NCBI RefSeq assembly: GCF_009831575.1 | Contig: NZ_WUUT01000005.1 | Location: forward strand, 124,001-188,000 | DNA length: 64,000 nucleotides | Reading direction: 5' to 3' | DNA from: Halovenus carboxidivorans | GTDB taxonomy: Archaea; Halobacteriota; Halobacteria; Halobacteriales; Haloarculaceae | Shown here: positions 34,701 to 42,579 of the stretch, in pieces | Layout of the letters: every line of letters begins with the position of its first letter | Numbering within the stretch: the first letter of the stretch is position 1 | Position numbers and translations under genes: made by a program | The notes under the pieces: model-generated | What the model was told of the DNA's origin: nothing | What the model saw: the letters and a program-made list of their open reading frames with translations, nothing else | Database searches by the model: none

Positions 34701-35768
34701 TTAAAACTCCGTACAGACCGGAATACCCATCGTGTCGAAGTCGCCGAGTCGCTCCATCACGTCCGGCACGTCGCCCAGTCCGCAGGTCTCCGAGACGATC
34801 TTGCCGGGTTCGATCTTGCCGCTGTCCATCATCCGGAAGATTTCGTCGTACTCGTGTGGCGGCATACCGTAGGTGCCGTGGAAGTCCCGTTCGTCCCAGA
34901 CGATGTTGTCGACCGGCAGCGAGACCTCTCCCTCCTCCTCGGAGGTCGTCAGGCCGGCCTGGAGATGCTGGCCGCCCTTGGCGAGGCAGTCGACGGAGTT
35001 TTGGATCGTCTCGGCGATGCCCAGGGCTTCGACGGAGACCTGGACGCCGCGGCTCCCCTCGGTGAGTTGTTTGACCGCCTGCGGAACGTCCTCGACCTCC
35101 CGGGAGTTGATCGACGCGACCGCACCGAGTTCCTCGGCCATCTCCAGTTTCTCGTCGATGATGTCGACCGCGATGACGTTCCCGCCGAGCGCGTTGGCGG
35201 TGTGGACTGCGGACATGCCGACGCCGCCACAGCCGTGGACGGCGACCCAGTCCCCGGGTTCGATATCGACACGCTTGCTCACGCCGTGGAAGGCGGTCGC
35301 GAACCGACAGCCCAGCCCGGCGATCTCGTGAGCGGGGATGTCGTCGGGCACTTCGACGAGATTCTGGTCGGCGTTGCGCACGGAGTACTCCTCGGCGAAC
35401 GCACCCTTCTGGAAGTCGACGAATCCCATCGGGACCGACGACTCACAGATGTTCGCCTTTCCGGCGCGACAGTACGGACAGGTGCCGTCGCTGAGGTTGA
35501 ACGGGTTGGTAACCCGGTCGCCCTCGGAGAAGCGCGTGACGTTTTCACCGACTTCGACGACGCGCCCCACCGGCTCGTGACCGAAGATCAGTCCCGGCTG
35601 GGGGACGAGCCCGATCCAGTCCCAGTCCCCCTGCCAGGCGTGCCAGTCACTCCGGCAGATTCCACAGGCCTCCGTTTCGACCACGACCTCCTCGGGTCCG
35701 CAGTCCGGGCGGTCGACCTGCTCTAGCTGCAGCGGTTCTCCGACGCCTTGGAATACTACTGCATCCAT
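34701..35768 (-). CDS. Zinc-dependent medium-chain alcohol dehydrogenase
   Basis: A 355-residue MDR protein. The catalytic zinc ligands are in CGICRSDWHAW and FGHEPVGRV. The structural zinc loop reads DGTCPYCRAGKANIC, so three Cys are kept while the first position is Asp. The Rossmann glycine motif is HGCGGVGMSAV. NAD is suggested by an Asp after beta-2 (VIAVDIID). Start 35768 (MDAVVFQG) is family-like, with a GTATTTACG TATA-like element about 33 bases upstream on this strand. The substrate is not defined. Confidence 0.87.
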   Translation of the reverse strand: MDAVVFQGVGEPLQLEQVDRPDCGPEEVVVETEACGICRSDWHAWQGDWDWIGLVPQPGLIFGHEPVGRVVEVGENVTRFSEGDRVTNPFNLSDGTCPYCRAGKANICESSVPMGFVDFQKGAFAEEYSVRNADQNLVEVPDDIPAHEIAGLGCRFATAFHGVSKRVDIEPGDWVAVHGCGGVGMSAVHTANALGGNVIAVDIIDEKLEMAEELGAVASINSREVEDVPQAVKQLTEGSRGVQVSVEALGIAETIQNSVDCLAKGGQHLQAGLTTSEEEGEVSLPVDNIVWDERDFHGTYGMPPHEYDEIFRMMDSGKIEPGKIVSETCGLGDVPDVMERLGDFDTMGIPVCTEF

Positions 35769-36122
35769 ACCTACCCCCTTGCTCTCCACACGTAAATACT
35801 TATCTCATAATTCTGTCAGGAATTCCGGGGTTCAGCGGCTATCGGCCGGGTCGGACCGACGGAATGGGCGGATTTCAACGTCGGCCGGACGACTGGAGTT
35901 CACCTCCTGTGGTTGATCTGTGAGCGCTCCGGCACCACGGGTCAGCCCGTCGGGCCGGCGTAGCAGGTGTCAGCCGCGACGCGTGTTACCCGTCTATCTT
36001 CCGTCGGGGTTCCTAACGGTTGGGACGGGTCTGTGTGGGTTTTTATTAGCTCCCCTCCTGGTCAGTGTGAGACGCGTGTCGATGCAGACCGATTTATACG
36101 TATCCAGCCCCAACAGACGGGT
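35769..36122. other. 354-base intergenic region
   Basis: It lies between divergently oriented ADH and msrB genes. It contains the ADH promoter element near 35795-35805, a TTTTTATTAG element near 36040-36050, and the msrB TATA box at 36093-36100. A GC-rich block between 35830 and 36030 has no convincing ORF on either strand. Nothing else was identified. Confidence 0.5.
36093..36100 (+). promoter_or_regulatory. TATA box of msrB
   Basis: TTTATACG is centred about 27 bases before the ATG at 36123, indicating leaderless or near-leaderless transcription. Confidence 0.6.
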
Positions 36123-36527
36123 ATGAGCCAACAGGAAGAACTCCCGCAGTCGGAGGAGGAATGGCGCGAGATTCTCACGGACGAGGAGTACGAAATTCTC
36201 AGGGAAAACGGAACAGAACCGCGGTTCAGCGGCGAGCTACTGGATGTCAAGGAGGAAGGCACCTTCCACTGTAGCGGCTGTGGCGCGGAACTGTTCCACT
36301 CCGAGCAGAAGTACGACTCCGGGTCGGGCTGGCCGAGCTTCTACGACGCCTACAAGGAGGGCAACATCGAGACAGATGTCGACACGAGTCACGGGATGCG
36401 CCGGACGGAGGCCGTCTGTGCGAACTGTGGCGGCCACCTCGGCCACATCTTCGACGACGGGCCGGAGCCGACCGGCAAGCGGTACTGCATCAACTCCGTC
36501 TCGCTGGAGTTCGAGCCCGACGAATAG
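36123..36527 (+). CDS. msrB: Peptide-methionine (R)-S-oxide reductase
   Basis: A 134-residue MsrB that repairs methionine-R-sulfoxide. It shows the zinc pairs CSGCG (about 49-52) and CANCGGHLGH, the central YDSGSGWPSF and the catalytic Cys in RYCINSVSLEF near the end. The start ATG 36123 matches the promoter 27 bases before. No msrA is present in the window. Confidence 0.93.
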   Translation: MSQQEELPQSEEEWREILTDEEYEILRENGTEPRFSGELLDVKEEGTFHCSGCGAELFHSEQKYDSGSGWPSFYDAYKEGNIETDVDTSHGMRRTEAVCANCGGHLGHIFDDGPEPTGKRYCINSVSLEFEPDE

Positions 36528-36590
36528 CTGGGTTTTGCGGCCGTAGTGACTCCTCTCTCGGAGCAGGTCAGAACAGAGAATGGCTGGTGG

Positions 36591-36893
36591 TTAGCTCGAA
36601 CTCTGCGTCTCGTCGTCGAGTTCGAAGTCTTCGTCGGGTTCCTCGTTGTCGAGGTCGACCGTCGAGCTGTCGGTGTCCACGTCTGCCTCGGGGTCCATCT
36701 GCTCTTCCATCTGTTCGAGCTCCTGTTCGACCTGCTGGCGGCCTTTCTGGAACTCTCCCATCGCCTGCCCGGTCGAGCGAGCGAGTTTCGGGATCTTGTT
36801 TGCACCGAACAGTAGGACTGCGATCAGGAGAATGACGAACATCTCCATGCCGCCGGGGATCGGCCCGAAGAGGGGCACGAGTGTCGTAGCCAT
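36591..36893 (-). CDS. tatA: TatA-family twin-arginine translocase component
   Basis: A 100-residue TatA/E-like protein. A short N-terminus (VPLFGPIPGGMEM) precedes one membrane helix, FVILLIAVLLFGANKIPKLA, with the FG hinge, then an amphipathic helix (RSTGQAMGEFQKGRQQ) and an acidic tail. It forms part of the Tat pore, which haloarchaea use for most exported proteins. No tatC is adjacent. It is convergent with msrB. Confidence 0.88.
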   Translation of the reverse strand: MATTLVPLFGPIPGGMEMFVILLIAVLLFGANKIPKLARSTGQAMGEFQKGRQQVEQELEQMEEQMDPEADVDTDSSTVDLDNEEPDEDFELDDETQSSS

Positions 36894-37025
36894 TTCTACC
36901 TGTGTCTTACCGAGTGCCGATTATAGTCTTTTTGCTCGCTACAAGGATCTGAAGGAGTATCCACCGCCTACCTGGCCACCACTCGCAATCCAAACCATGA
37001 TGAAACCCCCAGCCGAACACCTGGT

Positions 37026-37505
37026 ATGGTCTCAGAAGGTGACAAGGCACCGACGTTCACGGCACCGATCGCAAACGGCGAGGTCGAAACGTTCGACCTC
37101 GAAACGGCACTGGAGGACGGTCCGGTCGTCCTCGCTTTCTTCCCCGGCGCGTTCACCAGCGTCTGCAGCCACGAGATGAACACGTTCCAGGACCGACTCG
37201 CGGAGTTTACAGACACCGGCGCGACGCTGTACGGCGTCAGCGTCGACTCCCCCTTCACGCTCAACGAGTTCCGGGAGAAACTCGGCTTGGAGTTCGATCT
37301 GATCAGCGACGCGAACCGCGAACTGATCGAGGAGTACGACATCGTGACCAGTTTCGACCAGTACGGGATCGACGAACTCGCACAGCGAGCGGTCTTCGTC
37401 ATCGACGAGTCCGGGACGATCACGTACGCGTGGGTCGGTGACAACCCCGGAATCGAGCCCGATTACGACGAGGTTGAAGAGGCGGCAGCGGCCGCTGCGA
37501 ACTGA
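37026..37505 (+). CDS. 1-Cys peroxiredoxin
   Basis: A 159-residue peroxiredoxin with a single cysteine, Cys47, in PGAFTSVCSHEM (PxxxTxxC). A conserved Arg lies in the AQRAVFVIDESG strand. With no second cysteine it should use an external thiol to resolve. The protein reduces peroxides. The C-terminus is a run of Ala. It has no adjacent thioredoxin or reductase. Confidence 0.9.
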   Translation: MVSEGDKAPTFTAPIANGEVETFDLETALEDGPVVLAFFPGAFTSVCSHEMNTFQDRLAEFTDTGATLYGVSVDSPFTLNEFREKLGLEFDLISDANRELIEEYDIVTSFDQYGIDELAQRAVFVIDESGTITYAWVGDNPGIEPDYDEVEEAAAAAAN

Positions 37506-37519
37506 TCGGACCCGCGGTC

Positions 37520-37529
37520 TTTTTTAATC
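37520..37529 (+). promoter_or_regulatory. TATA-like promoter of the HD-domain gene
   Basis: TTTTTTAATC is centred about 25 bases before ATG 37549. The same T-run may also end transcription of the peroxiredoxin gene upstream. Confidence 0.45.
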
Positions 37530-37548
37530 GGCTGTCGTAGGTACGGCC

Positions 37549-38454
37549 ATGGTCGAGGATTCCGGTGCGGACGAGAGCCGTGACTCCGTGGAAGACACCG
37601 ACGCCGAGGAACTGCGCCGCGGCATCCGTCGAGCGAGCGAGGACGACGGGACCGAAGGGGGCGTGGAACTCCGTCGGTACGACCCGGGCAGAGAACACTC
37701 CTTTCCGGACGAGCGAGTCAACGCGGTCCTGGAGTTCATCAGAACTGACGAAGAGATCGGAGTGTATCTCGAAGCACAGAACGTCAACCCAGTCACCCGC
37801 AAGCAGTACAACGACCACGGACCGAAACACGTCGAAATCGTCCGCAACCGGGCGCTCTGCCTGTACGAACTGCTCAAACGCGGCGGGGTGGAGTTCAACG
37901 GCGCCCGTGAACAGGGGTTAGAGGAGGCCGACGAACCGGTGATTATCGCGCTGGCGGCGACGCTTCACGACATCGGCCACGTCGTCCACAGAGACGACCA
38001 CCCCTACTACTCGATTCCCCTCGCCGCGGATATGCTCGACCGAATCCTCGGCGAGTTCTACGACCTGGAGGAGCGCGTCCGGATGAAAGGCGAGATTCTC
38101 CACGCCATCATCTGCCACCACACCGAGGAGGATCCGCTCACGCTCGAAGCCGGGGTCGTTCGCGTCTCGGACGCCCTAGATATGGAGCGGGGTCGATCCC
38201 GCCAACCCTACGAACAGGGCGGGCGCGGGATCAACACTGTTTCCAGCCAGGCAATCGAGCGCGTGATGCTCCGGGACGTGTCCGGCCCGACGGTGCTCGT
38301 CGAAATCGCCATGACCAACGCCGCGGGCGTCTTCCAGGTGGACAACCTGCTCAAGGCCAAGGTCGAAAACTCCGGACTGGAGGAGTACCTGCGGATCGTG
38401 GCGATCAACTCACACCACGACGACAAACAGATCGTCGAGCGGATCGAACTGTAG
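37549..38454 (+). CDS. HD-superfamily metal-dependent phosphohydrolase
   Basis: A 301-residue protein. After an acidic N-terminus, the HD core has the metal His in RKQYNDHGPKHVEIV, the HD doublet in LHDIGHVVHRDDHPYYS, a following HHTEED His pair, and an Asp in VSDALDMERGRSRQPY. It likely hydrolyses a nucleotide or a phosphorylated signal molecule; the substrate is not visible. It ends exactly where the convergent E1-alpha gene ends. Confidence 0.82.
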   Translation: MVEDSGADESRDSVEDTDAEELRRGIRRASEDDGTEGGVELRRYDPGREHSFPDERVNAVLEFIRTDEEIGVYLEAQNVNPVTRKQYNDHGPKHVEIVRNRALCLYELLKRGGVEFNGAREQGLEEADEPVIIALAATLHDIGHVVHRDDHPYYSIPLAADMLDRILGEFYDLEERVRMKGEILHAIICHHTEEDPLTLEAGVVRVSDALDMERGRSRQPYEQGGRGINTVSSQAIERVMLRDVSGPTVLVEIAMTNAAGVFQVDNLLKAKVENSGLEEYLRIVAINSHHDDKQIVERIEL

Positions 38455-39588
38455 CTACTCGTCTCTCGTGAGCGCGTCGTCGCCGTGGCGCTCACGGAGA
38501 TCAGCCAGATACTCTTTCTGTTCCTGTACGCGCGGCGTCGGCGTCTCGTAGGGCCGCTCGAACATCGCCATCGGGTCGGGGTCGGCCTGTTCCGCCTCGT
38601 CGATCATCGCGGCGACTTCGTCCTCGACCGTAGAGTGAATCTCGTCGACAGACTCGTCGTCGAGCAGACCGCGGTCTCTGAGGAAACTCTCGTACCGCTC
38701 GATGGGATCGAACGCCCGCCAGCGCTCGACTTCCGCCTGCTCGCGGTAGGCGTCGGGGTCGTCGACTGTCGTGTGGGCGCCGAGTCGGTACATGACGGCT
38801 TCGATGAGAGAGGGGCGTCCGGCGCGACCGACCCCCTCCGGTGGCTCGGCATCGGGATCCCGGGCCTTCTCGACGGCCGCCTCGGTCACCGCGTACACCG
38901 CGAGTGGGTCCATCCCGTCGACGCGCATCCCCTCGAAGCCGTAGGCCTCGGCCTTCTGTGCGATGGTCGCGCTCGCAGTCTGGTTCTCCCGCCCGACCGA
39001 GATGGCGTACTGGTTGTTGTTACAGAAGAAAATCGCCGGGACGTTGTACACGCCCGCGAAGTTCAGCCCCTCGTGGAAGTCACCCTCGGAGGTCGCTCCG
39101 TCCCCGAAGTGACACATGACGACGTTGTCGTCGCCGTTCAGTTTCGAGGCCCAGGCCATCCCCGTCGCGTGAGGGAGTTGACTCCCGATAGAGATGTTCA
39201 TCGGGAAGATATACTCGTCGGCCAGGTGGCCGTTGCCCTCCTCGTAGCCCATCCAGTAGAGCAGGTACTTGTAGGACATCCCTCGGACCCCGACGGCCCC
39301 GTGTTCGCGGTACTGGTAGGAAATCCAGTCGTCGTCCGCCAGGGCGTGCGTCGAGGCGACCTGCGCGGCCTCCTGGCCGGCCAGCGGCGGATACGTCCCG
39401 ATCCGGCCCTGTCTGTGCAGCGTGACCGCCCGCTCGTCGAGATGGCGAGCGAAGACCATCTGTTCGTACATCTCGACGAGTGCCTCCTCCGACAGATCCG
39501 GCACGGTCGCACCGTCGAGGACGGACCCGTTCTCGTCGAGCACCTGCACGAGATCCGGCTCCCCCGGCAGACTCCCAGTCGTTGTCAT
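38455..39588 (-). CDS. 2-oxo acid (pyruvate) dehydrogenase E1 alpha subunit
   Basis: A 377-residue E1 alpha. The thiamine motif runs from GDGATSEGDFHEGLNFAGV to FFCNNN. Other family parts are LYRxG-like HRQGRIGTYPPLAGQEAA, WISYQYREHGAVG, and the phosphoryl-loop-like YRLGAHTTVDDPDAYR. It decarboxylates a 2-oxo acid (pyruvate or branched chain). E1 alpha normally pairs with beta; no beta, E2 or E3 gene is in the window. Start 39588 (MTTTGSLPGE) is preferred. It is convergent with the HD gene. Confidence 0.87.
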   Translation of the reverse strand: MTTTGSLPGEPDLVQVLDENGSVLDGATVPDLSEEALVEMYEQMVFARHLDERAVTLHRQGRIGTYPPLAGQEAAQVASTHALADDDWISYQYREHGAVGVRGMSYKYLLYWMGYEEGNGHLADEYIFPMNISIGSQLPHATGMAWASKLNGDDNVVMCHFGDGATSEGDFHEGLNFAGVYNVPAIFFCNNNQYAISVGRENQTASATIAQKAEAYGFEGMRVDGMDPLAVYAVTEAAVEKARDPDAEPPEGVGRAGRPSLIEAVMYRLGAHTTVDDPDAYREQAEVERWRAFDPIERYESFLRDRGLLDDESVDEIHSTVEDEVAAMIDEAEQADPDPMAMFERPYETPTPRVQEQKEYLADLRERHGDDALTRDE

Positions 39589-39705
39589 ACAGTGGCGGTC
39601 GCCGCCCAGTCGCAAAATTGTTTCTGTCGGTCGGCCGACCGTTCCGGGGACTCCGCGCGGCTCCCGGGGTAAAGTACATGCAGGGGGCTGTAGTTAGAGG
39701 GTGGT

Positions 39706-39927
39706 ATGGGAGACAACCGAGTCGGTGACGGGGTCGACGAAGATGTCGCGACCGCGTTCGGGACGTTCGCGCTCACTGACACAAGCCTCCACGAGGCGGC
39801 GCGGGCGAACGGCGTCACGCGGTGGGAACTCGAAGACGCGATCGAAGAGGCGGGACTCAGCGAGACGTTCGACATCGAACGGGAGGGCGACGTCCGGGAG
39901 ACGATAGACGAACTGCTGGACGATTGA
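39706..39927 (+). CDS. Small acidic protein, unknown function
   Basis: A 73-residue, very acidic protein: DEDVATAFGTFALTDTSLHE, AARANGVTRWELEDAIEEAG, then LSETFDIEREGDVRETIDEL. The middle helices resemble a winged-helix recognition unit, but no family could be assigned. Its ATG is divergent from the E1 alpha gene; a GTAGTTAG element lies 15-25 bases upstream. Confidence rests on composition and length. Confidence 0.55.
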   Translation: MGDNRVGDGVDEDVATAFGTFALTDTSLHEAARANGVTRWELEDAIEEAGLSETFDIEREGDVRETIDELLDD

Positions 39928-40104
39928 ATGCTCCGACTGGTGGGAAAACCGCTGCCACACCGGACCGAGTGCGGGTACACTCGGATACGTGACCGGCGAT
40001 CCGTCGTGCGGTAACCACCATTGAACACCTCGGAGTGACACGGCAGACGCCGTTGACTCGACACGAGCGGTGGGTGCTCGAACCGATGTCAGCGTCTCCG
40101 AGCG

Positions 40105-41253
40105 CTATTCCCGGAAGGTGAGCCAGTCACGGACCTCGCGGACCAGACTCAACACGCTGTCAGGCTCGGAGCCGACGGAGGTGATGTGGCCCATCTTCCG
40201 GAGGTTGTAGACCTCTCGTTTCCCGTACCAGTGCAGCGAGACGGTATCGGTTCGGAGCACGTCCTCGACGCCGGAGAGTTCTGCGTCCTGCCGAGTGTCG
40301 ACATCACCGAGGATGTTCGCCAGCGCCGTCGGTTCCCGGCGGTCGGTCGCTCCCAGCGGGAGACCGGTGACGGCCCGGAGATGTTGCTCGAACTGGGAGG
40401 TGTGACAGCCTTCGATCGTCCAGTGTCCGGAGTTGTGTGGCCGCGGGGCGATTTCGTTCAACAGAATCTCGCCGTCGGCCCGCTCGAACAGTTCGATCCC
40501 GTAGACCCCTCGCCCGGCCATCACGTCGAGAATCTCGGTCGCCACCTCGCGGGCGCGTTCGCGGGTCTGTCCGTCCGTCCGGGCGGGAGAGACCGTCTCT
40601 CGAAGGATCTCCTCGCGGTGGATCGTCTCCGTGACGGGGAACGTGTCGGTTTCGCCGTCGCCTTTGCAGCCGATCACCGCGAGTTCGCGGTCGTAGTCGA
40701 CGAACTCCTCGACCATCGCCGGTCCCTGGATCGCCTCGAAGGCGGTTTCGACATCCTCCGGGCTCTCCACGAGGACGTTCCCGCGACCGTCGTATCCGCC
40801 CTCGCGGGCCTTGAGCATCGCCGGATAGCCCAGGTCGTCCAGCGCCTCCCGGAGTTCGGCGGCCGAGTCGACGGCCTCGTAGGCGGGAACGGGAATCCCG
40901 GCCTCGCTGAGCCGCTCTTTCTGGACGAGTTTGTCCTGGATCATCCGCAGCGTCTCGGGGCGGGGGTGGACCGGCGTTCCGGTCTCCTCCTCGACGGCTT
41001 CGAGCACGTCCGGGTCGGCGAGTTCGATCTCGAAGGTGAGGTAGTCCGCCCGCTCACCGAGTTCGTAGATCGTCTCCTCGTCGTCGAAGGCGCCGACGAC
41101 CTGATCGCGGGCGACCAGCGACGCCGGACACTCCGGTGTCGGGTCGGAGACCAGCAGTTCGATCCCGAGCGGCGAACCGGCCTCACCCAGCATGCGACCG
41201 AGTTGGCCGCCACCGACGACACCCACAGTCACGCCTGGCGAACGCAGTTTCAT
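40105..41253 (-). CDS. purK: N5-carboxyaminoimidazole ribonucleotide synthase
   Basis: A 382-residue ATP-grasp enzyme for purine synthesis (AIR + bicarbonate + ATP to N5-CAIR). Features are TVGVVGGGQLGRMLGEAGSP at the N-terminus, MLKAREGGYDGRGNVLVES in the ATP-binding loop, VEEFVDYDRELAVIG and the active-site NEIAPRPHNSGHWTIEGC. Start 41253 (MKLRSPGVTVG) is correct by family; the frame to 41472 is Arg-rich and non-coding. No purE is in the window. Confidence 0.93.
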   Translation of the reverse strand: MKLRSPGVTVGVVGGGQLGRMLGEAGSPLGIELLVSDPTPECPASLVARDQVVGAFDDEETIYELGERADYLTFEIELADPDVLEAVEEETGTPVHPRPETLRMIQDKLVQKERLSEAGIPVPAYEAVDSAAELREALDDLGYPAMLKAREGGYDGRGNVLVESPEDVETAFEAIQGPAMVEEFVDYDRELAVIGCKGDGETDTFPVTETIHREEILRETVSPARTDGQTRERAREVATEILDVMAGRGVYGIELFERADGEILLNEIAPRPHNSGHWTIEGCHTSQFEQHLRAVTGLPLGATDRREPTALANILGDVDTRQDAELSGVEDVLRTDTVSLHWYGKREVYNLRKMGHITSVGSEPDSVLSLVREVRDWLTFRE

Positions 41254-41331
41254 ACACTCTGGTTCCCCACCGACCCGCAAAAGCGTTGTTTTCCGCCGCC
41301 CTCCCGGTCCCGAATGTAGCCAGCCAGTGGC

Positions 41332-41339
41332 TTTTTGAC
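41332..41339 (+). promoter_or_regulatory. TATA-like box of the DUF5779 gene
   Basis: TTTTTGAC is centred about 25 bases before the ATG at 41361. Confidence 0.4.
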
Positions 41340-41360
41340 ACCAGCACAGTAGTATCGGGT

Positions 41361-41663
41361 ATGGGAGATTTCGACGGTCTCGACCTGCAATCTGTCGAGG
41401 ACCAGCTCGGAGACGAAGAGGGGGTCGACGGCGGCGGACGCATCGTACTCGGCGTGCTCGACGGGACGACACCGAGCGAGGAGTGGGTCGATCTCGTCGA
41501 CGACGGCGCTGTGCTCGTCCTCGATGTCGACGGTGACCTGAACGAACTCGGCTCCGGATTCGCCCGCGAGGTGAGCCAGGGGGGCGGCAATCTCGTCCAC
41601 TTCAGGGGGTTTCTGGTCGTCACGCCGCCGGGAGTCACGATCGACACGGACCGGCTCGAATGA
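41361..41663 (+). CDS. DUF5779-like haloarchaeal protein
   Basis: A 100-residue soluble protein. It has DFDGLDLQSVEDQLGDE, then GRIVLGVLDGTTPSEEWVDL, AVLVLDVDGDLNELGSGFAR and VHFRGFLVVTPPGVTIDTD. This fits the haloarchaea-specific family DUF5779 as I remember it. Its function is unknown. The start is ATG 41361; residues before it in the longer frame are spurious. It overlaps the VOC protein gene by 4 bases (ATGA), so the two are co-transcribed. Confidence 0.75.
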   Translation: MGDFDGLDLQSVEDQLGDEEGVDGGGRIVLGVLDGTTPSEEWVDLVDDGAVLVLDVDGDLNELGSGFAREVSQGGGNLVHFRGFLVVTPPGVTIDTDRLE

Positions 41664-42016
41664 CGGGTATCGTCTTCTTCCGGACCGACCAGCGCCGACG
41701 GATCGTCGAGTTCTACACCGAACGGCTCGGCTTCGAGGAGTGGCTCGAACAGGACGGTGGCTGTACGATTCTGCAACGGGACAATCTGCTCGTCGGGTTC
41801 TGTGACGACGACCGCCCGGAGACCGAGGGAGTCGTGACCGTCGTCGTCGAGGACCGCGCGGCCGTCGAGGAGTTGTACGGCAGTCTCGAACCGCGGGCAC
41901 GCGGGCCGCCAGAGACCAACGCCGACTTCGATATCTACCAGTTCTTCGCGGACGATCCAGACGGGCGTGCCGTCGAGGTGCAGACGTTTCTCCACGAAAC
42001 CCCGCCAGTCTCCTGA
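41660..42016 (+). CDS. VOC (glyoxalase/bleomycin-resistance) superfamily protein
   Basis: A 118-residue single VOC domain: VFFRTDQRRRIVEFYTERLG, then the strand GGCTILQRDNLLVGFCDDD and the C-terminal FFADDPDGRAVEVQTF with its metal-ligand-type Glu. VOC proteins bind metals and act as isomerases, dioxygenases or binders. The actual role is unknown. It overlaps the DUF5779 gene by 4 bases. Confidence 0.85.
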   Translation: MTGIVFFRTDQRRRIVEFYTERLGFEEWLEQDGGCTILQRDNLLVGFCDDDRPETEGVVTVVVEDRAAVEELYGSLEPRARGPPETNADFDIYQFFADDPDGRAVEVQTFLHETPPVS

Positions 42017-42168
42017 ACGACCGTTCGCGCCGAGAGGGCCGGATAAGTTGACGGTAACTATCCGCATCCCTCCCCGAGAGAACGTATGATCTCGAACCAG
42101 CGGGCGGACTGCCGACGACCGAGAACGAACGAGCACGCGACTGGACGGCCCCGAGCGGGAGGTCGGTG

Positions 42169-42540
42169 ATGATCGACTGGCGCGCCGTTACGGTCGGCTT
42201 TCTCACAATTATGGGCCTCGGCGCGGTCGGGCTGATCATTCCGGGACTGGGACAGCTACTCGCGGCGGTGATCGGCGGCGCGGTCGCGGGCTATCTCGCC
42301 GGCGGCGGCCTGTTCCGAGGCTCCTGGCACGGCCTGCTCGCCGGCAGCCTCGGCGGCTTCTTCATCGCGGTGTTAGTCTGGATCGTGATCTCTATCGTCG
42401 GGCTCAGCCTCGGTCCGGTCGCGGGCGCTATCGGGGCCGCGCTCGGATTCGGGACGTTCGCGATCATCGTGTTGGTCTCGCTGATCGCCGCCATCGAGAG
42501 CGCGCTCGGCGGCGCTGTCGGCGGAGCGCTCGCCGGTTAG
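42169..42540 (+). CDS. DUF5518-like membrane protein
   Basis: A 123-residue protein that is almost entirely hydrophobic, with about four membrane segments and Gly/Ala-rich turns such as AAVIGGAVAGYLAGGGLF and ALGGAVGGALAG. It resembles the haloarchaeal DUF5518 proteins. The start could be GTG 42166 or ATG 42169. A 27-codon ORF from 42086 ends as TGATG on this start, but is Arg-rich and probably not real. Confidence 0.75.
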   Translation: MIDWRAVTVGFLTIMGLGAVGLIIPGLGQLLAAVIGGAVAGYLAGGGLFRGSWHGLLAGSLGGFFIAVLVWIVISIVGLSLGPVAGAIGAALGFGTFAIIVLVSLIAAIESALGGAVGGALAG

Positions 42541-42579
42541 AAAAGCGAGTTCGTCGCGCGTCGAGCGCCGGCGAACGGT

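Noticed and set aside
36081-36126. 14-codon ORF ending as ATGA on the msrB start
   Set aside because: It contains the msrB TATA box, so it lies upstream of the probable transcription start.
42086-42169. 27-codon leader ORF ending as TGATG on the DUF5518 start
   Set aside because: Its product is Arg/Pro-rich like out-of-frame sequence in this genome, and no promoter fits it better than the main gene.
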